The notes under the pieces: model-generated
What the model saw: only the letters and a program-made list of their open reading frames with translations
Told to the model about the DNA's origin: nothing
Database searches by the model: none
Assembly: GCF_002086795.1 (NCBI RefSeq)
Contig: NZ_MVIM01000013.1
Location: forward strand, 102,180 to 166,179
DNA length: 64,000 nucleotides
Direction of reading: 5' to 3'
Source of the DNA: Mycolicibacterium tusciae
GTDB lineage: Bacteria; Actinomycetota; Actinomycetes; Mycobacteriales; Mycobacteriaceae
Shown here: in pieces, positions 39,609-48,612 of the stretch
How positions within the stretch are numbered: position 1 is the stretch's first letter
Layout of the letters: every line of letters begins with the position of its first letter
Made by a program: the position numbers and the translations under genes

Positions 39609-40550
39609 TTAAGCGCCGGCGCCCGTCGAGGCTCCCGCCGCTGCGGCCGGGGCCGCCGGAGCCGCGGCTGCGGGGGCCGCACCTGCGACTGCCGGGGCAC
39701 CCGCAGGCTTGGCCGCCGACATGATCGCGGGCATCACCATGCCCTTGAGTAGGTCGATCGCCTGACCGGCGCCGAGCTGGTTGGCCATGCTCGACAGGTC
39801 GCCGATGATGCCGCTGCTGCCGCCGCCGGTGCTCGCCGGCATGGTCGCCAGCGAGGGGTCACCCAGGATCGGGTACATGCCCGCGCCGGGATCCAGCCCG
39901 ATCGGCGCCGAGATCGGCACCTCGCCGGGGGCGGGCAGGGCGCTGGTGGCGAGCGGTGCCAGCGCCGGATCGGTGAGCGACGCGGCCGGCGTGGTCAGGC
40001 CGCCGGCGTCAGCCGTCGGGCTGGTCAGACCCGGGCTGGACAGCGACGGACTCGTCAGTGAAGGGTTGGCCAACGCCGGATCGGTCAACGACGGACCGGT
40101 CGCGGTGAGACCGGGGACGGTCGCGCTCGGGACGTCAAGACCGGGTGTGGTCAGCCCCGGTGTGGTCAACCCCGGCGTGGTCAGACCCGGCGTGGTCAGG
40201 CCCGGTGTGGTCAGCCCCGGCGTGGTGAGACCGGGGGTGGTGAGGGCAGGCGAGGTCAAGCCCGGTGAGGTCAGCGTCGTCGGCGCGCTCGCGCCGGTAC
40301 CCGTCAGCACACCCGTGGGCATGGGCGGCAGGTTGATGCCGAACTGCGAGAGACCCTGTGACAGCGCTGACATCAGTTCGTTGGGCAGGTCGGTGATCGT
40401 CGCGGCCTGGACGAACTCGCGCTTCTGGGGCTGCGGATCGATGCTCGCGGACAATTCGGATACGGCGACTACAGCGGCTGGACTCGCGACTGCCAGGGCG
40501 GCGACTGCGCTCATGGCTGTCGAGAGCCTGCGTCGACGTCGGTTCGGCAC
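39609..40550 (-). CDS. erp: Exported repetitive protein Erp (PirG, P36)
   Basis: The GTG at 40550 (VPNRRRRRLSTAMSAVAALA) follows GAGGAGA at 5 bp and gives 313 residues, matching the known Erp N-terminus. A signal sequence leads to a mature surface protein. Residues 90-170 are the PGLTS/PGLTT-type repeats that define Erp, followed by a Ser/Thr/Pro-rich region and a C-terminal hydrophobic segment (APAVAGAAPAAAAPAAPAAA). Erp is a mycobacterial surface virulence factor in M. tuberculosis; the repeat number varies between species. It is divergent from glf, 170 bp apart. Confidence 0.92.
   Translation of the reverse strand: MPNRRRRRLSTAMSAVAALAVASPAAVVAVSELSASIDPQPQKREFVQAATITDLPNELMSALSQGLSQFGINLPPMPTGVLTGTGASAPTTLTSPGLTSPALTTPGLTTPGLTTPGLTTPGLTTPGLTTPGLTTPGLDVPSATVPGLTATGPSLTDPALANPSLTSPSLSSPGLTSPTADAGGLTTPAASLTDPALAPLATSALPAPGEVPISAPIGLDPGAGMYPILGDPSLATMPASTGGGSSGIIGDLSSMANQLGAGQAIDLLKGMVMPAIMSAAKPAGAPAVAGAAPAAAAPAAPAAAAGASTGAGA
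40147..40266 (-). repeat. Tandem 15-bp repeats in erp encoding LTTPG
   Basis: Eight units start at 40147, 40162, 40177, 40192, 40207, 40222, 40237 and 40252. The first five are nearly identical (GTGGTCARNCCCGGY) and the others drift. They encode the LTTPG repeats of Erp and could expand or contract by slippage or recombination. Confidence 0.85.
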
Positions 40551-40608
40551 GGAAGTCTCCTCAATATATGGACTACGTCTGGCTAGGTATTCGTACGCGT
40601 TCGACGGT

Positions 40609-40635
40609 ACTGGTGTGACTGGTGAGACTGAAGTG
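40609..40635. repeat. Three tandem 9-bp repeats between erp and glf
   Basis: ACTGGTGTG, ACTGGTGAG and ACTGAAGTG follow one another in the divergent erp-glf intergenic region. They look like iterated protein-binding sites placed about 60-85 bp from erp and 85-110 bp from glf. Confidence 0.45.
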
Positions 40636-40706
40636 ACGATACGGAATTGTGAGCCAATCTTGACCTGAGCACTCGGTCGCAATTCGGGCGCACGGCGGGC
40701 GTCGGA

Positions 40707-40712
40707 TACCCT
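40707..40712 (+). promoter_or_regulatory. -10 element of leaderless glf
   Basis: TACCCT ends 8 nt before the ATG at 40721. Confidence 0.5.
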
Positions 40713-40720
40713 TGCTGCCG

Positions 40721-41929
40721 ATGACAGCTCGTTTCGATCTCCTTGTCGTCGGTTCCGGATTCTTCGGCCTGACGGTCGCCGAGCGCGTGGCATCGCAGCT
40801 GAACAAGCGTGTTCTGGTGCTCGACCGCCGCCCGCACATCGGCGGCAACGCCTACTCTGAAGCCGAACCGCAGACCGGCATCGAGATCCACAAGTACGGC
40901 GCGCACCTCTTCCACACCTCCAACAAGCGGGTGTGGGACTACGTGCGCCAGTTCACCGACTTCACCGGCTACCAGCACCGCGTCTACGCCATGCACAACG
41001 GGCAGGCCTACCAGTTCCCCATGGGGTTGGGCCTGGTGTCGCAGTTCTTCGGCAAGTACTTCACGCCGGATCAGGCCCGCCGCCTGATCTCCGAGCAGGC
41101 CGCCGAGATCGAGACCGACGACGCGCAGAACCTCGAGGAGAAGGCCATCTCGCTGATCGGCCGCCCACTCTATGAGGCGTTCGTCAAGGGCTACACCGCC
41201 AAGCAGTGGCAGACCGACCCCAGGGAACTGCCCGCGGCGAACATCACCCGGCTGCCCGTGCGCTACACGTTCGACAACCGCTACTTCAACGACACCTACG
41301 AGGGCCTTCCCGTCGAGGGCTACACCGCGTGGCTGGAGAACATGGCCGCCGACGACCGCATCGAGGTGCGGCTGAACACCGACTGGTTCGACGTGCGCGA
41401 CCAGCTTCGTCAAGAGTCCCCGTCGGCTCCGGTTGTCTATACCGGCCCGCTGGACCGGTACTTCGACTATGTAGAAGGCCGGCTGGGTTGGCGCACACTC
41501 GATTTCGAACTCGAGGTACTGAGCGACTGCGGGGATTACCAAGGCACCCCGGTCATGAACTACAACGACCTCGACGTGCCCTACACCCGGATCCACGAGT
41601 TCCGGCACTTCCATCCCGAGCGGAAGTATCCGGACGACAAGACCGTGATCATGCGGGAGTTCTCGCGCTTCGCCGATGACGACGACGAGCCGTACTACCC
41701 GATCAACACCGAGACCGATCGCTCGCTGCTCGCGGCCTACCGGGCGCGGGCCAAGGCCGAGACGGCCTCGACGAAGGTGCTGTTCGGCGGACGCCTGGGC
41801 ACCTATCAGTACCTCGACATGCACATGGCGATCGCCAGCGCATTGAATATGTATGACAACACGCTCGCGCCGCACCTGCGTGACGGCGCGCCCCTTGCCG
41901 AACCTGGCACAGAAAGCAGTAGCGCATGA
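40721..41929 (+). CDS. glf: UDP-galactopyranose mutase
   Basis: The ATG at 40721 (MTARFDLLVVGSGFFGLTVA) gives 402 residues. The FAD Rossmann motif GSGFFGL and PHIGGNAYSEAEPQTGIEIH are at the N-terminus; KYGAHLFHTSNKRVW and RVYAMHNGQAYQFPMGL carry the substrate-binding Arg, Trp and Tyr. It converts UDP-galactopyranose to UDP-galactofuranose, the building block of the wall galactan. Homologue of Rv3809c. The stop overlaps the glfT2 ATG by 4 bp (ATGA), the first of several couplings in this operon. Confidence 0.97.
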   Translation: MTARFDLLVVGSGFFGLTVAERVASQLNKRVLVLDRRPHIGGNAYSEAEPQTGIEIHKYGAHLFHTSNKRVWDYVRQFTDFTGYQHRVYAMHNGQAYQFPMGLGLVSQFFGKYFTPDQARRLISEQAAEIETDDAQNLEEKAISLIGRPLYEAFVKGYTAKQWQTDPRELPAANITRLPVRYTFDNRYFNDTYEGLPVEGYTAWLENMAADDRIEVRLNTDWFDVRDQLRQESPSAPVVYTGPLDRYFDYVEGRLGWRTLDFELEVLSDCGDYQGTPVMNYNDLDVPYTRIHEFRHFHPERKYPDDKTVIMREFSRFADDDDEPYYPINTETDRSLLAAYRARAKAETASTKVLFGGRLGTYQYLDMHMAIASALNMYDNTLAPHLRDGAPLAEPGTESSSA

Positions 41930-43860
41930 GTGACATCCCGTCCGGCGCGCTCGACGCCGGCGACACCAAGGCGGTCAGCCTGTTGGCGCGCGTCATCCTG
42001 CCGCGCCCCGGCGAACCGCTCGACGTCCGCAAGCTCTACCTCGACGAGTCGGACACCAACGCCCGTCGCGCCCATGCGCAGACGCGCACCACGCTGGAGA
42101 TCGGCGCGGAATCCGAGGTGTCCTTCGCGACGTACTTCAACGCCTTCCCGGCCAGCTATTGGCGGCGCTGGTCGACGCTGGAGTCGGTGGTGTTGCGCGT
42201 CGAGCTCACCGGCAGCGCCCGCGTCGACGTCTACCGTTCCAAGGCGACCGGCGCCAGGATCACGGTCGGCGGTGAACCGATCACCAGCGGTGACTCCGGG
42301 GCTCCCGCCTCCGTCGAGTTCGAGATCGACCTGTCGCCGTTCGAAGACGGCGGGTGGATCTGGTTCGACATCACCACCAACACCAACTCCACGCTGCACG
42401 GTGCGGGCTGGTACGCACCGGACGTCGCGCCGGGACGCGCCAACGTCGCCGTCGGAATCCCGACCTTCAACCGCCCGTCGGATTGCGTCAACGCACTGAC
42501 CGCGCTGACGTCGGATCCGTTGGTGGACAAGGTGATCAGCGCGGTGATCGTGTCCGACCAGGGCACCAGCAAGGTCAAGGACCATCCGGGCTTCGAGGCG
42601 GCCGCCGCCGCGCTGGGCAACCGGCTCTCGGTGCACAACCAGCCCAACCTCGGCGGCTCCGGCGGATACAGCCGGGTGATGTACGAGGCGCTGAAGAACA
42701 CCGACTGCGAACAGATCCTGTTCATGGACGACGACATCCGCGTCGAGCCCGACTCGATCCTGCGGGCGCTCGCGCTGAACCGGTTCGCGAAGGTCCCGAC
42801 ACTGGTCGGCGGCCAGATGCTCAACCTGCAGGAGCCCAGTCACCTGCATGTGATGGGCGAGATGGTCGACGCCGAGAACTTCATGTGGACCAACGCGGTC
42901 AACACCGAGTACGACCACAACTTCGCGAAGTACTCCCTCAGCGACGAAGACGAACCCCGCAGCCGACTGCTGCACCGCCGCATCGACGTCGACTACAACG
43001 GCTGGTGGATGTGCATGATCCCGCGCCAGGTCGCCGAGGAACTCGGCCAGCCGTTGCCGTTGTTCATCAAGTGGGACGACGCCGACTACGGCTTGCGGGC
43101 CGGCGAGCACGGCTATCCGACCGTCACGCTGCCCGGCGCCGCCATCTGGCACATGGCGTGGAGCGACAAGGACGACGCCATCGACTGGCAGGCGTACTTC
43201 CATCTGCGCAACCGGCTGGTGGTCGCGGCCATGCACTGGGACGGCAATGTCAGCGGACTGATCGCCAGCCACTTCAAGGCGACCATCAAACATTTGATGT
43301 GCCTTGAGTATTCGACGGTCGCCATTCAGAACAAGGCGATGGACGACTTCCTGGCCGGGCCCGAGCACATCTTCTCGATCCTCGAGTCCGCGCTGCCCGA
43401 GGTGCGCGCGATGCGCCAGGAGTACCCGGACGCCGTGGTGTTGCCGAGCGCCACGTCCCTGCCGACGCCGTCGGACAAGAAGTGGCGAAAGAAGGTGGCG
43501 ATCCCCACCAACCCGCTGTCGATCTCGTGGCGGCTGACCCGCGGGGTGCTGCACCAGCTCAAGGCGCACGACCCCGAGCACCATCGTCGTCCCCAGGTCA
43601 ACGTCGCCACCCAGGACGCCCGGTGGTTCTCGCTGTGCAAGGTCGACGGCGTCACCGTCACCACCGCCGACGGCCGCGGTGTCGTGTTCCGGCAACGCGA
43701 TCGCGCGAAGGCCGCTGAGCTGCTTCGCGAATCGCTCAAACGGCAGGCGGAACTCGCCCGCAAGTTCAATCGCATGCGCAGGGTGTACCGCGACGCGCTG
43801 CCCGTGCTCACGAGTAAGCAGAAGTGGGAGACCGTCCTGCTCCCGTCGGCCGATGGCTGA
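41926..43860 (+). CDS. glfT2: Galactofuranosyltransferase GlfT2
   Basis: A 644-residue enzyme that polymerises the wall galactan by adding alternating beta-1,5 and beta-1,6 galactofuranose from UDP-Galf. An N-terminal beta-sandwich (1-160) precedes the GT-A domain: ANVAVGIPTFNRPSDCVNAL, NQPNLGGSGGYSRVMYEA, LFMDDDIRVEPDS with the metal-binding DDD, and IKWDDADYGLRAGEHGY holding the catalytic acids. A helical C-terminal part completes the tetramer interface. It matches Rv3808c (637 aa). Its ATG overlaps the glf stop and its end overlaps the PAP2 gene start by 8 bp. Confidence 0.96.
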   Translation: MSDIPSGALDAGDTKAVSLLARVILPRPGEPLDVRKLYLDESDTNARRAHAQTRTTLEIGAESEVSFATYFNAFPASYWRRWSTLESVVLRVELTGSARVDVYRSKATGARITVGGEPITSGDSGAPASVEFEIDLSPFEDGGWIWFDITTNTNSTLHGAGWYAPDVAPGRANVAVGIPTFNRPSDCVNALTALTSDPLVDKVISAVIVSDQGTSKVKDHPGFEAAAAALGNRLSVHNQPNLGGSGGYSRVMYEALKNTDCEQILFMDDDIRVEPDSILRALALNRFAKVPTLVGGQMLNLQEPSHLHVMGEMVDAENFMWTNAVNTEYDHNFAKYSLSDEDEPRSRLLHRRIDVDYNGWWMCMIPRQVAEELGQPLPLFIKWDDADYGLRAGEHGYPTVTLPGAAIWHMAWSDKDDAIDWQAYFHLRNRLVVAAMHWDGNVSGLIASHFKATIKHLMCLEYSTVAIQNKAMDDFLAGPEHIFSILESALPEVRAMRQEYPDAVVLPSATSLPTPSDKKWRKKVAIPTNPLSISWRLTRGVLHQLKAHDPEHHRRPQVNVATQDARWFSLCKVDGVTVTTADGRGVVFRQRDRAKAAELLRESLKRQAELARKFNRMRRVYRDALPVLTSKQKWETVLLPSADG

Positions 43861-44374
43861 AGGCCCGCACGGCGAGGACGCCGTGCTGGTGGCCGTCCAG
43901 TCTGCGCTCGCCGATCGTCCCGGCGTGCTGCCGGGCGCGCGTGCCCTGTCGCACTTCGGCGAGCACAGCATCGGGTGGCTCGCGGTCGCGGCGCTCGGCG
44001 CGCTGCTGCGGCCCGCACGGCGAAAAGCATTCCTGACCGCTGGGGTGGGCGCGTTCGGAGCCCACGCGGCCGCCGTGGTGATCAAGCGCGTCGTGCGGCG
44101 CGAACGGCCCGACCACCCGGCGATCTCCGTCAACGTGGGCACCCCGAGCCGGCTGAGTTTCCCTTCGGCGCACGCGACGTCGACCACCGCGGCGTCGATC
44201 CTGTTGGGTCGAGCCACCGGCCTGCCGTTGCCTGCGATCCTGGTGCCACCAATGGCGTTGTCGCGGTTGGTGCTCGGTGTGCACTACCCGAGTGACGTGC
44301 TGACCGGCGTGGCGGTCGGGGCGGCCGTCGCGAAGGCGGTCACCATGGTCACAGAGCGGGCCGAAGGAGTCTGA
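43853..44374 (+). CDS. PAP2-type decaprenylphosphoryl-5-phosphoribose phosphatase
   Basis: The ATG at 43853 (MAEGPHGEDAVLVAVQSAL) gives 173 residues. PAP2 phosphatase motifs are KRVVRRERPDHP, SFPSAHATSTTAA and SRLVLGVHYPSDVLTGV (KxxxxxxRP, PSxH, SRxxxxxHxxxD) in about five membrane helices. It should remove the 5-phosphate from decaprenylphosphoryl-5-phosphoribose made by the next gene's product. Rv3807c (165 aa) is the homologue and has been assigned that step. It overlaps glfT2 by 8 bp and the ubiA ATG by one base. Confidence 0.88.
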   Translation: MAEGPHGEDAVLVAVQSALADRPGVLPGARALSHFGEHSIGWLAVAALGALLRPARRKAFLTAGVGAFGAHAAAVVIKRVVRRERPDHPAISVNVGTPSRLSFPSAHATSTTAASILLGRATGLPLPAILVPPMALSRLVLGVHYPSDVLTGVAVGAAVAKAVTMVTERAEGV

Positions 44375-45336
44375 TGAGCATCTCGAGCGAGAGCAGTGCA
44401 GAGAGCACCCCGCAGGTGAATCACGAGCCGGCGCCCGAGAAGGGCCCACCGCGCAACCTCGTCACCGGGATCATCAAGGCACTGCGGCCGCGGCAGTGGG
44501 TCAAGAACGTCCTGGTGTTCGCCGCACCGGTGGCCGCGCTCGGCGACGCGCGATACGCCTACGACTACCGCGAAGTCCTGGTTCAGGTGCTGTTGGCGTT
44601 CGTGGTCTTCAGCCTCGCCGCGTCGTGCGTGTACCTCGTGAACGACGCGAGGGACGTCGAGGCCGACCGGGCGCACCCGACCAAGCGGTTCCGCCCCATC
44701 GCCGCAGGCGTCGTTCCGGAGTGGTTGGCCTACACCCTGGCGGTAGCGCTCGGTGTCGCGTCGCTGGCGATCTCCTGGTTGGTGACGCCGAACCTGGCGC
44801 TGGTGATCGCGATCTACATCGTGATCCAGCTCGCGTACTGCTTCGGCCTCAAGCACCAGCCCGTCATCGACATCTGCATCGTTTCGTCGGGCTTTTTGAT
44901 CCGTGCCATCGCCGGTGGTGTCGCCGCGGATGTGCCGCTGTCGCAATGGTTCCTGCTGATGATGGCCTTCGGTTCGCTGTTCATGGCGGCGGGTAAGCGT
45001 TACGCCGAACTCCAACTCGCCGAACGTACCGGGGCCAAGATCCGCAAGTCGCTGGAGAGCTACACCAGTTCATACCTGCGCTTCGTGTGGACGTTGTCGG
45101 CGACGGCGCTGGTGCTGTGTTACGGCCTGTGGGCGTTCGAGCGCGACGACACCGGCGGCACGTCCTGGTTCGTGGTGTCGATGATCCCGTTCGTCATCGC
45201 GATCCTGCGGTACGCGGTCGACGTCGACGGGGGCATGGCCGGTGAGCCCGAGGAAATCGCGTTGAAGGACCGGGTTCTGCAGCTGCTGGCCCTGGCGTGG
45301 ATCGGAACCATCGGTGCCGCCATCTTCCTCAGTTGA
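44374..45336 (+). CDS. ubiA: Decaprenylphosphoryl-5-phosphoribose synthase (UbiA)
   Basis: A 320-residue UbiA-superfamily prenyltransferase with about nine membrane helices. The first Asp-rich motif is YLVNDARDVEADRAHPTKRF (NDxxDxxxD), and the second lies in YCFGLKHQPVIDICIVSSGF. It transfers 5-phosphoribose from PRPP to decaprenyl phosphate, which starts the arabinose-donor pathway (DPA) of the cell wall. It corresponds to Rv3806c; the N-terminal 35 residues are longer and polar. The gene ends 37 bp before the aftB ATG I chose, or within it if an upstream start is used. Confidence 0.95.
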   Translation: MSISSESSAESTPQVNHEPAPEKGPPRNLVTGIIKALRPRQWVKNVLVFAAPVAALGDARYAYDYREVLVQVLLAFVVFSLAASCVYLVNDARDVEADRAHPTKRFRPIAAGVVPEWLAYTLAVALGVASLAISWLVTPNLALVIAIYIVIQLAYCFGLKHQPVIDICIVSSGFLIRAIAGGVAADVPLSQWFLLMMAFGSLFMAAGKRYAELQLAERTGAKIRKSLESYTSSYLRFVWTLSATALVLCYGLWAFERDDTGGTSWFVVSMIPFVIAILRYAVDVDGGMAGEPEEIALKDRVLQLLALAWIGTIGAAIFLS

Positions 45337-45373
45337 CAAGTTGAGTCTCTCGGTCGCCGGCCCGAGCCGCGTC

Positions 45374-47410
45374 ATGGACGGCGTCGGCGACCGCTTGTCG
45401 CGCGCGCCCGCCTTTCCCTACGACATCACAGTGCGAATCAGCCTGTGGGTGAGTGTGATCGTCGTCGCGGGTCTGTTCGGCTGGGGTGCGTGGCAGCGGC
45501 GCTGGATCGCCGACGACGGCCTCATCGTCCTGCGGACCGTGCGAAACCTCTTGGCGGGCAACGGTCCGGTGTTCAACGCCGGCGAGCGTGTCGAGGCGAA
45601 CACGTCGACCGTATGGACCTATCTGATCTATGTCGGCGCATGGGTCGGCGGACCTGTCCAGCTGGAGTACGTGGCGCTGTACCTGGCGCTGACGCTCAGC
45701 GTGTTGGGTGTCGTGTTCACCATGCTGGGCACCGCCCGGCTGTACGCGCCGAGCCTGCGAGGTCGACGCGCGTTGATGCTTCCCGCGGGTGCGCTGGTAT
45801 ATATCGCGGTTCCGCCGGCCCGTGACTTCGCCACCTCGGGGCTGGAAAACGGTCTGGTGCTGGCATATCTCGGCCTGCTGTGGTGGATGATGGTGTGCTG
45901 GTCGCAGGCGCTGCGCGCACCCGGTCCTGCGAACGCGGCGCCGGTGTTCCGCGGCGGTCCACCGACCATTCGCAGGCAGCCGGTCGGACCGGCGTCGAAC
46001 GCACGCTCGGTCAGCGGGTTCTTCGACGGCGCACTCGCTTTCGTCGCAGGCATGAGTGTGCTGATTCGGCCCGAGTTGGCGTTGATCGGCGGGCTGGCTC
46101 TGGTGATGATGCTGATCGCCGCGCGCGATTGGCGACGCCGCGGGCTCATCGTGCTCGCTGGCGGTCTGGTACCCGTCGCCTACGAGATCTTCCGAATGGG
46201 CTACTACGGCTTGATTTTTCCCGGCACCGCACTGGCCAAGGACGCCTCCGGTTCCAAGTGGTCTCAGGGCTTCGTGTACCTGTCCAACTTCAACAATCCC
46301 TACCTGCTGTGGGCGCCCGCCATCTTGCTGATCGGCTTGGCGGCCGTGGTGATGGTGACGCGCGGCCGCCCGTGGGGTATTCGCCATACGACGGCGCCCG
46401 GCCAGGGATGGCTGGCGCGGACGGTGCAGAGCCCGCAGGCCGTGGTGGCCTTCATGCTCGTCAGCGGATTGTTGCAGGCGCTCTACTGGATCCGCCAGGG
46501 CGGCGACTTCATGCACGGCCGAGTTCTGTTGACCCCGTTGTTCTGTCTGCTCGCACCGATCGCGGTGATTCCGTTGGTGCTGCCCGATGGGCGCCGAATG
46601 GCCCGTGGCGCAGGCTATTTGTTCGTCGGGGCCACGAGCCTGCTGTGGGTGTCGATCGTCGGCTGGTCGCTGTGGGTGGCCAATTCGAGCGGCATGGGAC
46701 CTGACGCGACCCGGGTGACCTACAGCGGCATCGTCGACGAACGTCGGTTCTATGCCCAGGCCACGGGCAACGCGCATCCGCTGACCGCCGCGGACTACCT
46801 GGATTACCCTCGCATGCGTGCGGTGATGACCGCGATCGAGAACACGCCCGACGGCGCCCTACTGCTGCCGGCCGGAAACTACGACCAGTGGGACGTCGTG
46901 CCCGCCATCCCGCCACCTCCGGACGCACCACCGGACGTCAAGGGTCGAACCGGCCCGCACACAGTGTTTTTCACCAATCTCGGCATGCTCGGGATGAACG
47001 TCGGACTGGATGTCCGGGTGATCGACCAGATCGGATTGGCCAACCCGCTTGCCGCGCACACCGCGCGTCTGGAGGACGGCCGCATCGGTCACGACAAGAA
47101 CCTGTTCCCGGACTGGGCGGTGGCCGAGGGTCCGTTCCTCAAGACCCGGCCCTTCATTCCGGCCTACCTCGACGAGGACTGGATCGCGCAGGCCGAGGCC
47201 GCGCTCGAGTGCCCGGCGACCGACGCGATGCTCAACGCCATCAGGGGCGAGATGGGGCCGCGCCGGTTCCTGTCGAATCTGATGCATGCGTATTCGTTGA
47301 CGCAGTATCGGATTGATCGGGTGCCGCTCTACGAGTTGGAGCGCTGCGGGCTCGAGGTGCCGGAGCCGATGCGTGAGCCGTACACCGGGATGCCCGCGAC
47401 CGGGCCCTAG
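45374..47410 (+). CDS. aftB: Arabinofuranosyltransferase AftB
   Basis: I use the ATG at 45374, just after ubiA; an earlier TTG at 45341 is possible, and the M. tuberculosis protein begins nearer the first helix. The 678-residue GT-C membrane enzyme adds terminal beta-1,2-arabinofuranose to arabinan, using decaprenylphosphoryl-arabinose. The first loop holds the GT-C acidic motif RRWIADDGLIVLR, then VEANTSTVWTYLIY. About ten membrane helices follow, with GYYGLIFPGTALAKDASGSKW and a large C-terminal extracellular domain. Relative to AftB (Rv3805c), a Pro-rich loop of about 35 residues is inserted near 205-245. Confidence 0.93.
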   Translation: MDGVGDRLSRAPAFPYDITVRISLWVSVIVVAGLFGWGAWQRRWIADDGLIVLRTVRNLLAGNGPVFNAGERVEANTSTVWTYLIYVGAWVGGPVQLEYVALYLALTLSVLGVVFTMLGTARLYAPSLRGRRALMLPAGALVYIAVPPARDFATSGLENGLVLAYLGLLWWMMVCWSQALRAPGPANAAPVFRGGPPTIRRQPVGPASNARSVSGFFDGALAFVAGMSVLIRPELALIGGLALVMMLIAARDWRRRGLIVLAGGLVPVAYEIFRMGYYGLIFPGTALAKDASGSKWSQGFVYLSNFNNPYLLWAPAILLIGLAAVVMVTRGRPWGIRHTTAPGQGWLARTVQSPQAVVAFMLVSGLLQALYWIRQGGDFMHGRVLLTPLFCLLAPIAVIPLVLPDGRRMARGAGYLFVGATSLLWVSIVGWSLWVANSSGMGPDATRVTYSGIVDERRFYAQATGNAHPLTAADYLDYPRMRAVMTAIENTPDGALLLPAGNYDQWDVVPAIPPPPDAPPDVKGRTGPHTVFFTNLGMLGMNVGLDVRVIDQIGLANPLAAHTARLEDGRIGHDKNLFPDWAVAEGPFLKTRPFIPAYLDEDWIAQAEAALECPATDAMLNAIRGEMGPRRFLSNLMHAYSLTQYRIDRVPLYELERCGLEVPEPMREPYTGMPATGP

Positions 47411-47487
47411 CCACGGGCCGGCGGTAACGCGACCAGCGACTCCGGCGATACACAAGCGCATTGGAACTGGCGCTTGATTCACGAAGG

Positions 47488-48483
47488 ATGGTACGACCTG
47501 TGCGAACCTGGCTTCGCCGTGCGATCGCGGTGGGCGCCGCGGTCCTGACGATGCCGATGGCCGCCGTTGTGTCCAATGTCACACCGCCCGCGGGCGCGTT
47601 CTCTCGCGAGGGGCTGCCCGTCGAGTACCTCGACGTGTACTCGACGGCGATGGGCCGCAACATCCGCGTGCAGTTTCAGCCCGCGACAGGCGCGCCGACG
47701 ACCGGTCCCTCGAAGGCCGTCTATCTGCTCGACGGCATGCGTGCGCGCGACGACTACAACGGCTGGGACATCGAAACCCCGGCTTTTGAATGGTTTTTGG
47801 ACTCCGGTGTCGCGACCGTGATGCCGGTCGGCGGGCAGTCCAGCTTCTACACCGACTGGTATTCGCCGTCGAGCTTCAACAATCAGGCCTTCACCTATAA
47901 ATGGGAGACCTTTCTCACCAGTGAGCTCCCGTCGTGGCTGGCGGCCAACAAGCAGATCTCCCCGACCGGCAACGGCGTCGTCGGGCTGTCGATGTCGGGT
48001 GGGCCCGCCCTGATTCTGTCCGCGTATCACCCGGCGCAATTCCGTTATGCCGCATCACTTTCTGGCTTTCTGAACCCGTCGGCCCTGTTCATGCAGCAGG
48101 CGATCCGTGTCGCGATGCTCGACGCGGGCGGCTACAACGTCGACAACATGTGGGGCGCGCCGTGGGACAGCGCTTGGAAGCGCAACGACCCGATCAGACA
48201 GGTTTCTCGCATCGTCGCCAGTGGCACGCGGCTGTGGGTTTACTGTGCACCCGGCGGCACGACCCCGCTCGACGTGAACGCGGATCCGAATCAGTCGTTC
48301 AACGCGAATAGCCTTGAAACAATGGCTCTCAAGAGCAATTTGGACTTCCAAAAGGCCTACGTAGCGGCCGGGGGCGCCAACGCCACTTTCCAGTTCCCGC
48401 CGGCGGGAAATCACGCGTGGCCGTACTGGGGAGCGCAGCTGCAAGCCCTGAAACCAGACCTGATCGCAACCCTCAAAGGCTGA
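47488..48483 (+). CDS. Antigen 85-family mycolyltransferase, Cys-less paralogue
   Basis: The ATG at 47488 (MVRPVRTWLRRAIAVGAAVL) has GAAGG overlapping it; the GTG at 47500 with GAAGGATGG at 8 bp is an equally good start. The 331-residue exported enzyme keeps the Ag85 triad: Ser in VVGLSMSGGPA (about residue 168), Glu in NANSLETMALKSN and His in PAGNHAWPYWG. The Cys pair of Ag85A-C (PACGKAGC) is absent; the same place reads SPSSFNNQAFTYKWETF. It should transfer mycolate between trehalose mycolates or to the wall, perhaps with different substrate preference. It is separated from fbpA by 129 bp. Confidence 0.9.
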   Translation: MVRPVRTWLRRAIAVGAAVLTMPMAAVVSNVTPPAGAFSREGLPVEYLDVYSTAMGRNIRVQFQPATGAPTTGPSKAVYLLDGMRARDDYNGWDIETPAFEWFLDSGVATVMPVGGQSSFYTDWYSPSSFNNQAFTYKWETFLTSELPSWLAANKQISPTGNGVVGLSMSGGPALILSAYHPAQFRYAASLSGFLNPSALFMQQAIRVAMLDAGGYNVDNMWGAPWDSAWKRNDPIRQVSRIVASGTRLWVYCAPGGTTPLDVNADPNQSFNANSLETMALKSNLDFQKAYVAAGGANATFQFPPAGNHAWPYWGAQLQALKPDLIATLKG

Positions 48484-48612
48484 GGAGCGACCAGGGACGA
48501 TACACGCCGAATAGAGGTACCACAGCAAGTTGTGGTTGACTGCACGAGCAACGCGGCGGGGTCCGTCGGACAAGTTCCGCGTGCGGCATACGACAGATGG
48601 GATAGATGAAGC

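Noticed and set aside
40147..40266. CRISPR-like array
   Set aside because: The 15-bp units are directly abutting, without spacers, and encode the Erp protein repeats.
41806..44217. An 803-codon minus-strand frame opposite glf, glfT2 and the PAP2 gene
   Set aside because: It covers three well-identified plus-strand genes and has low-complexity translation without motifs.
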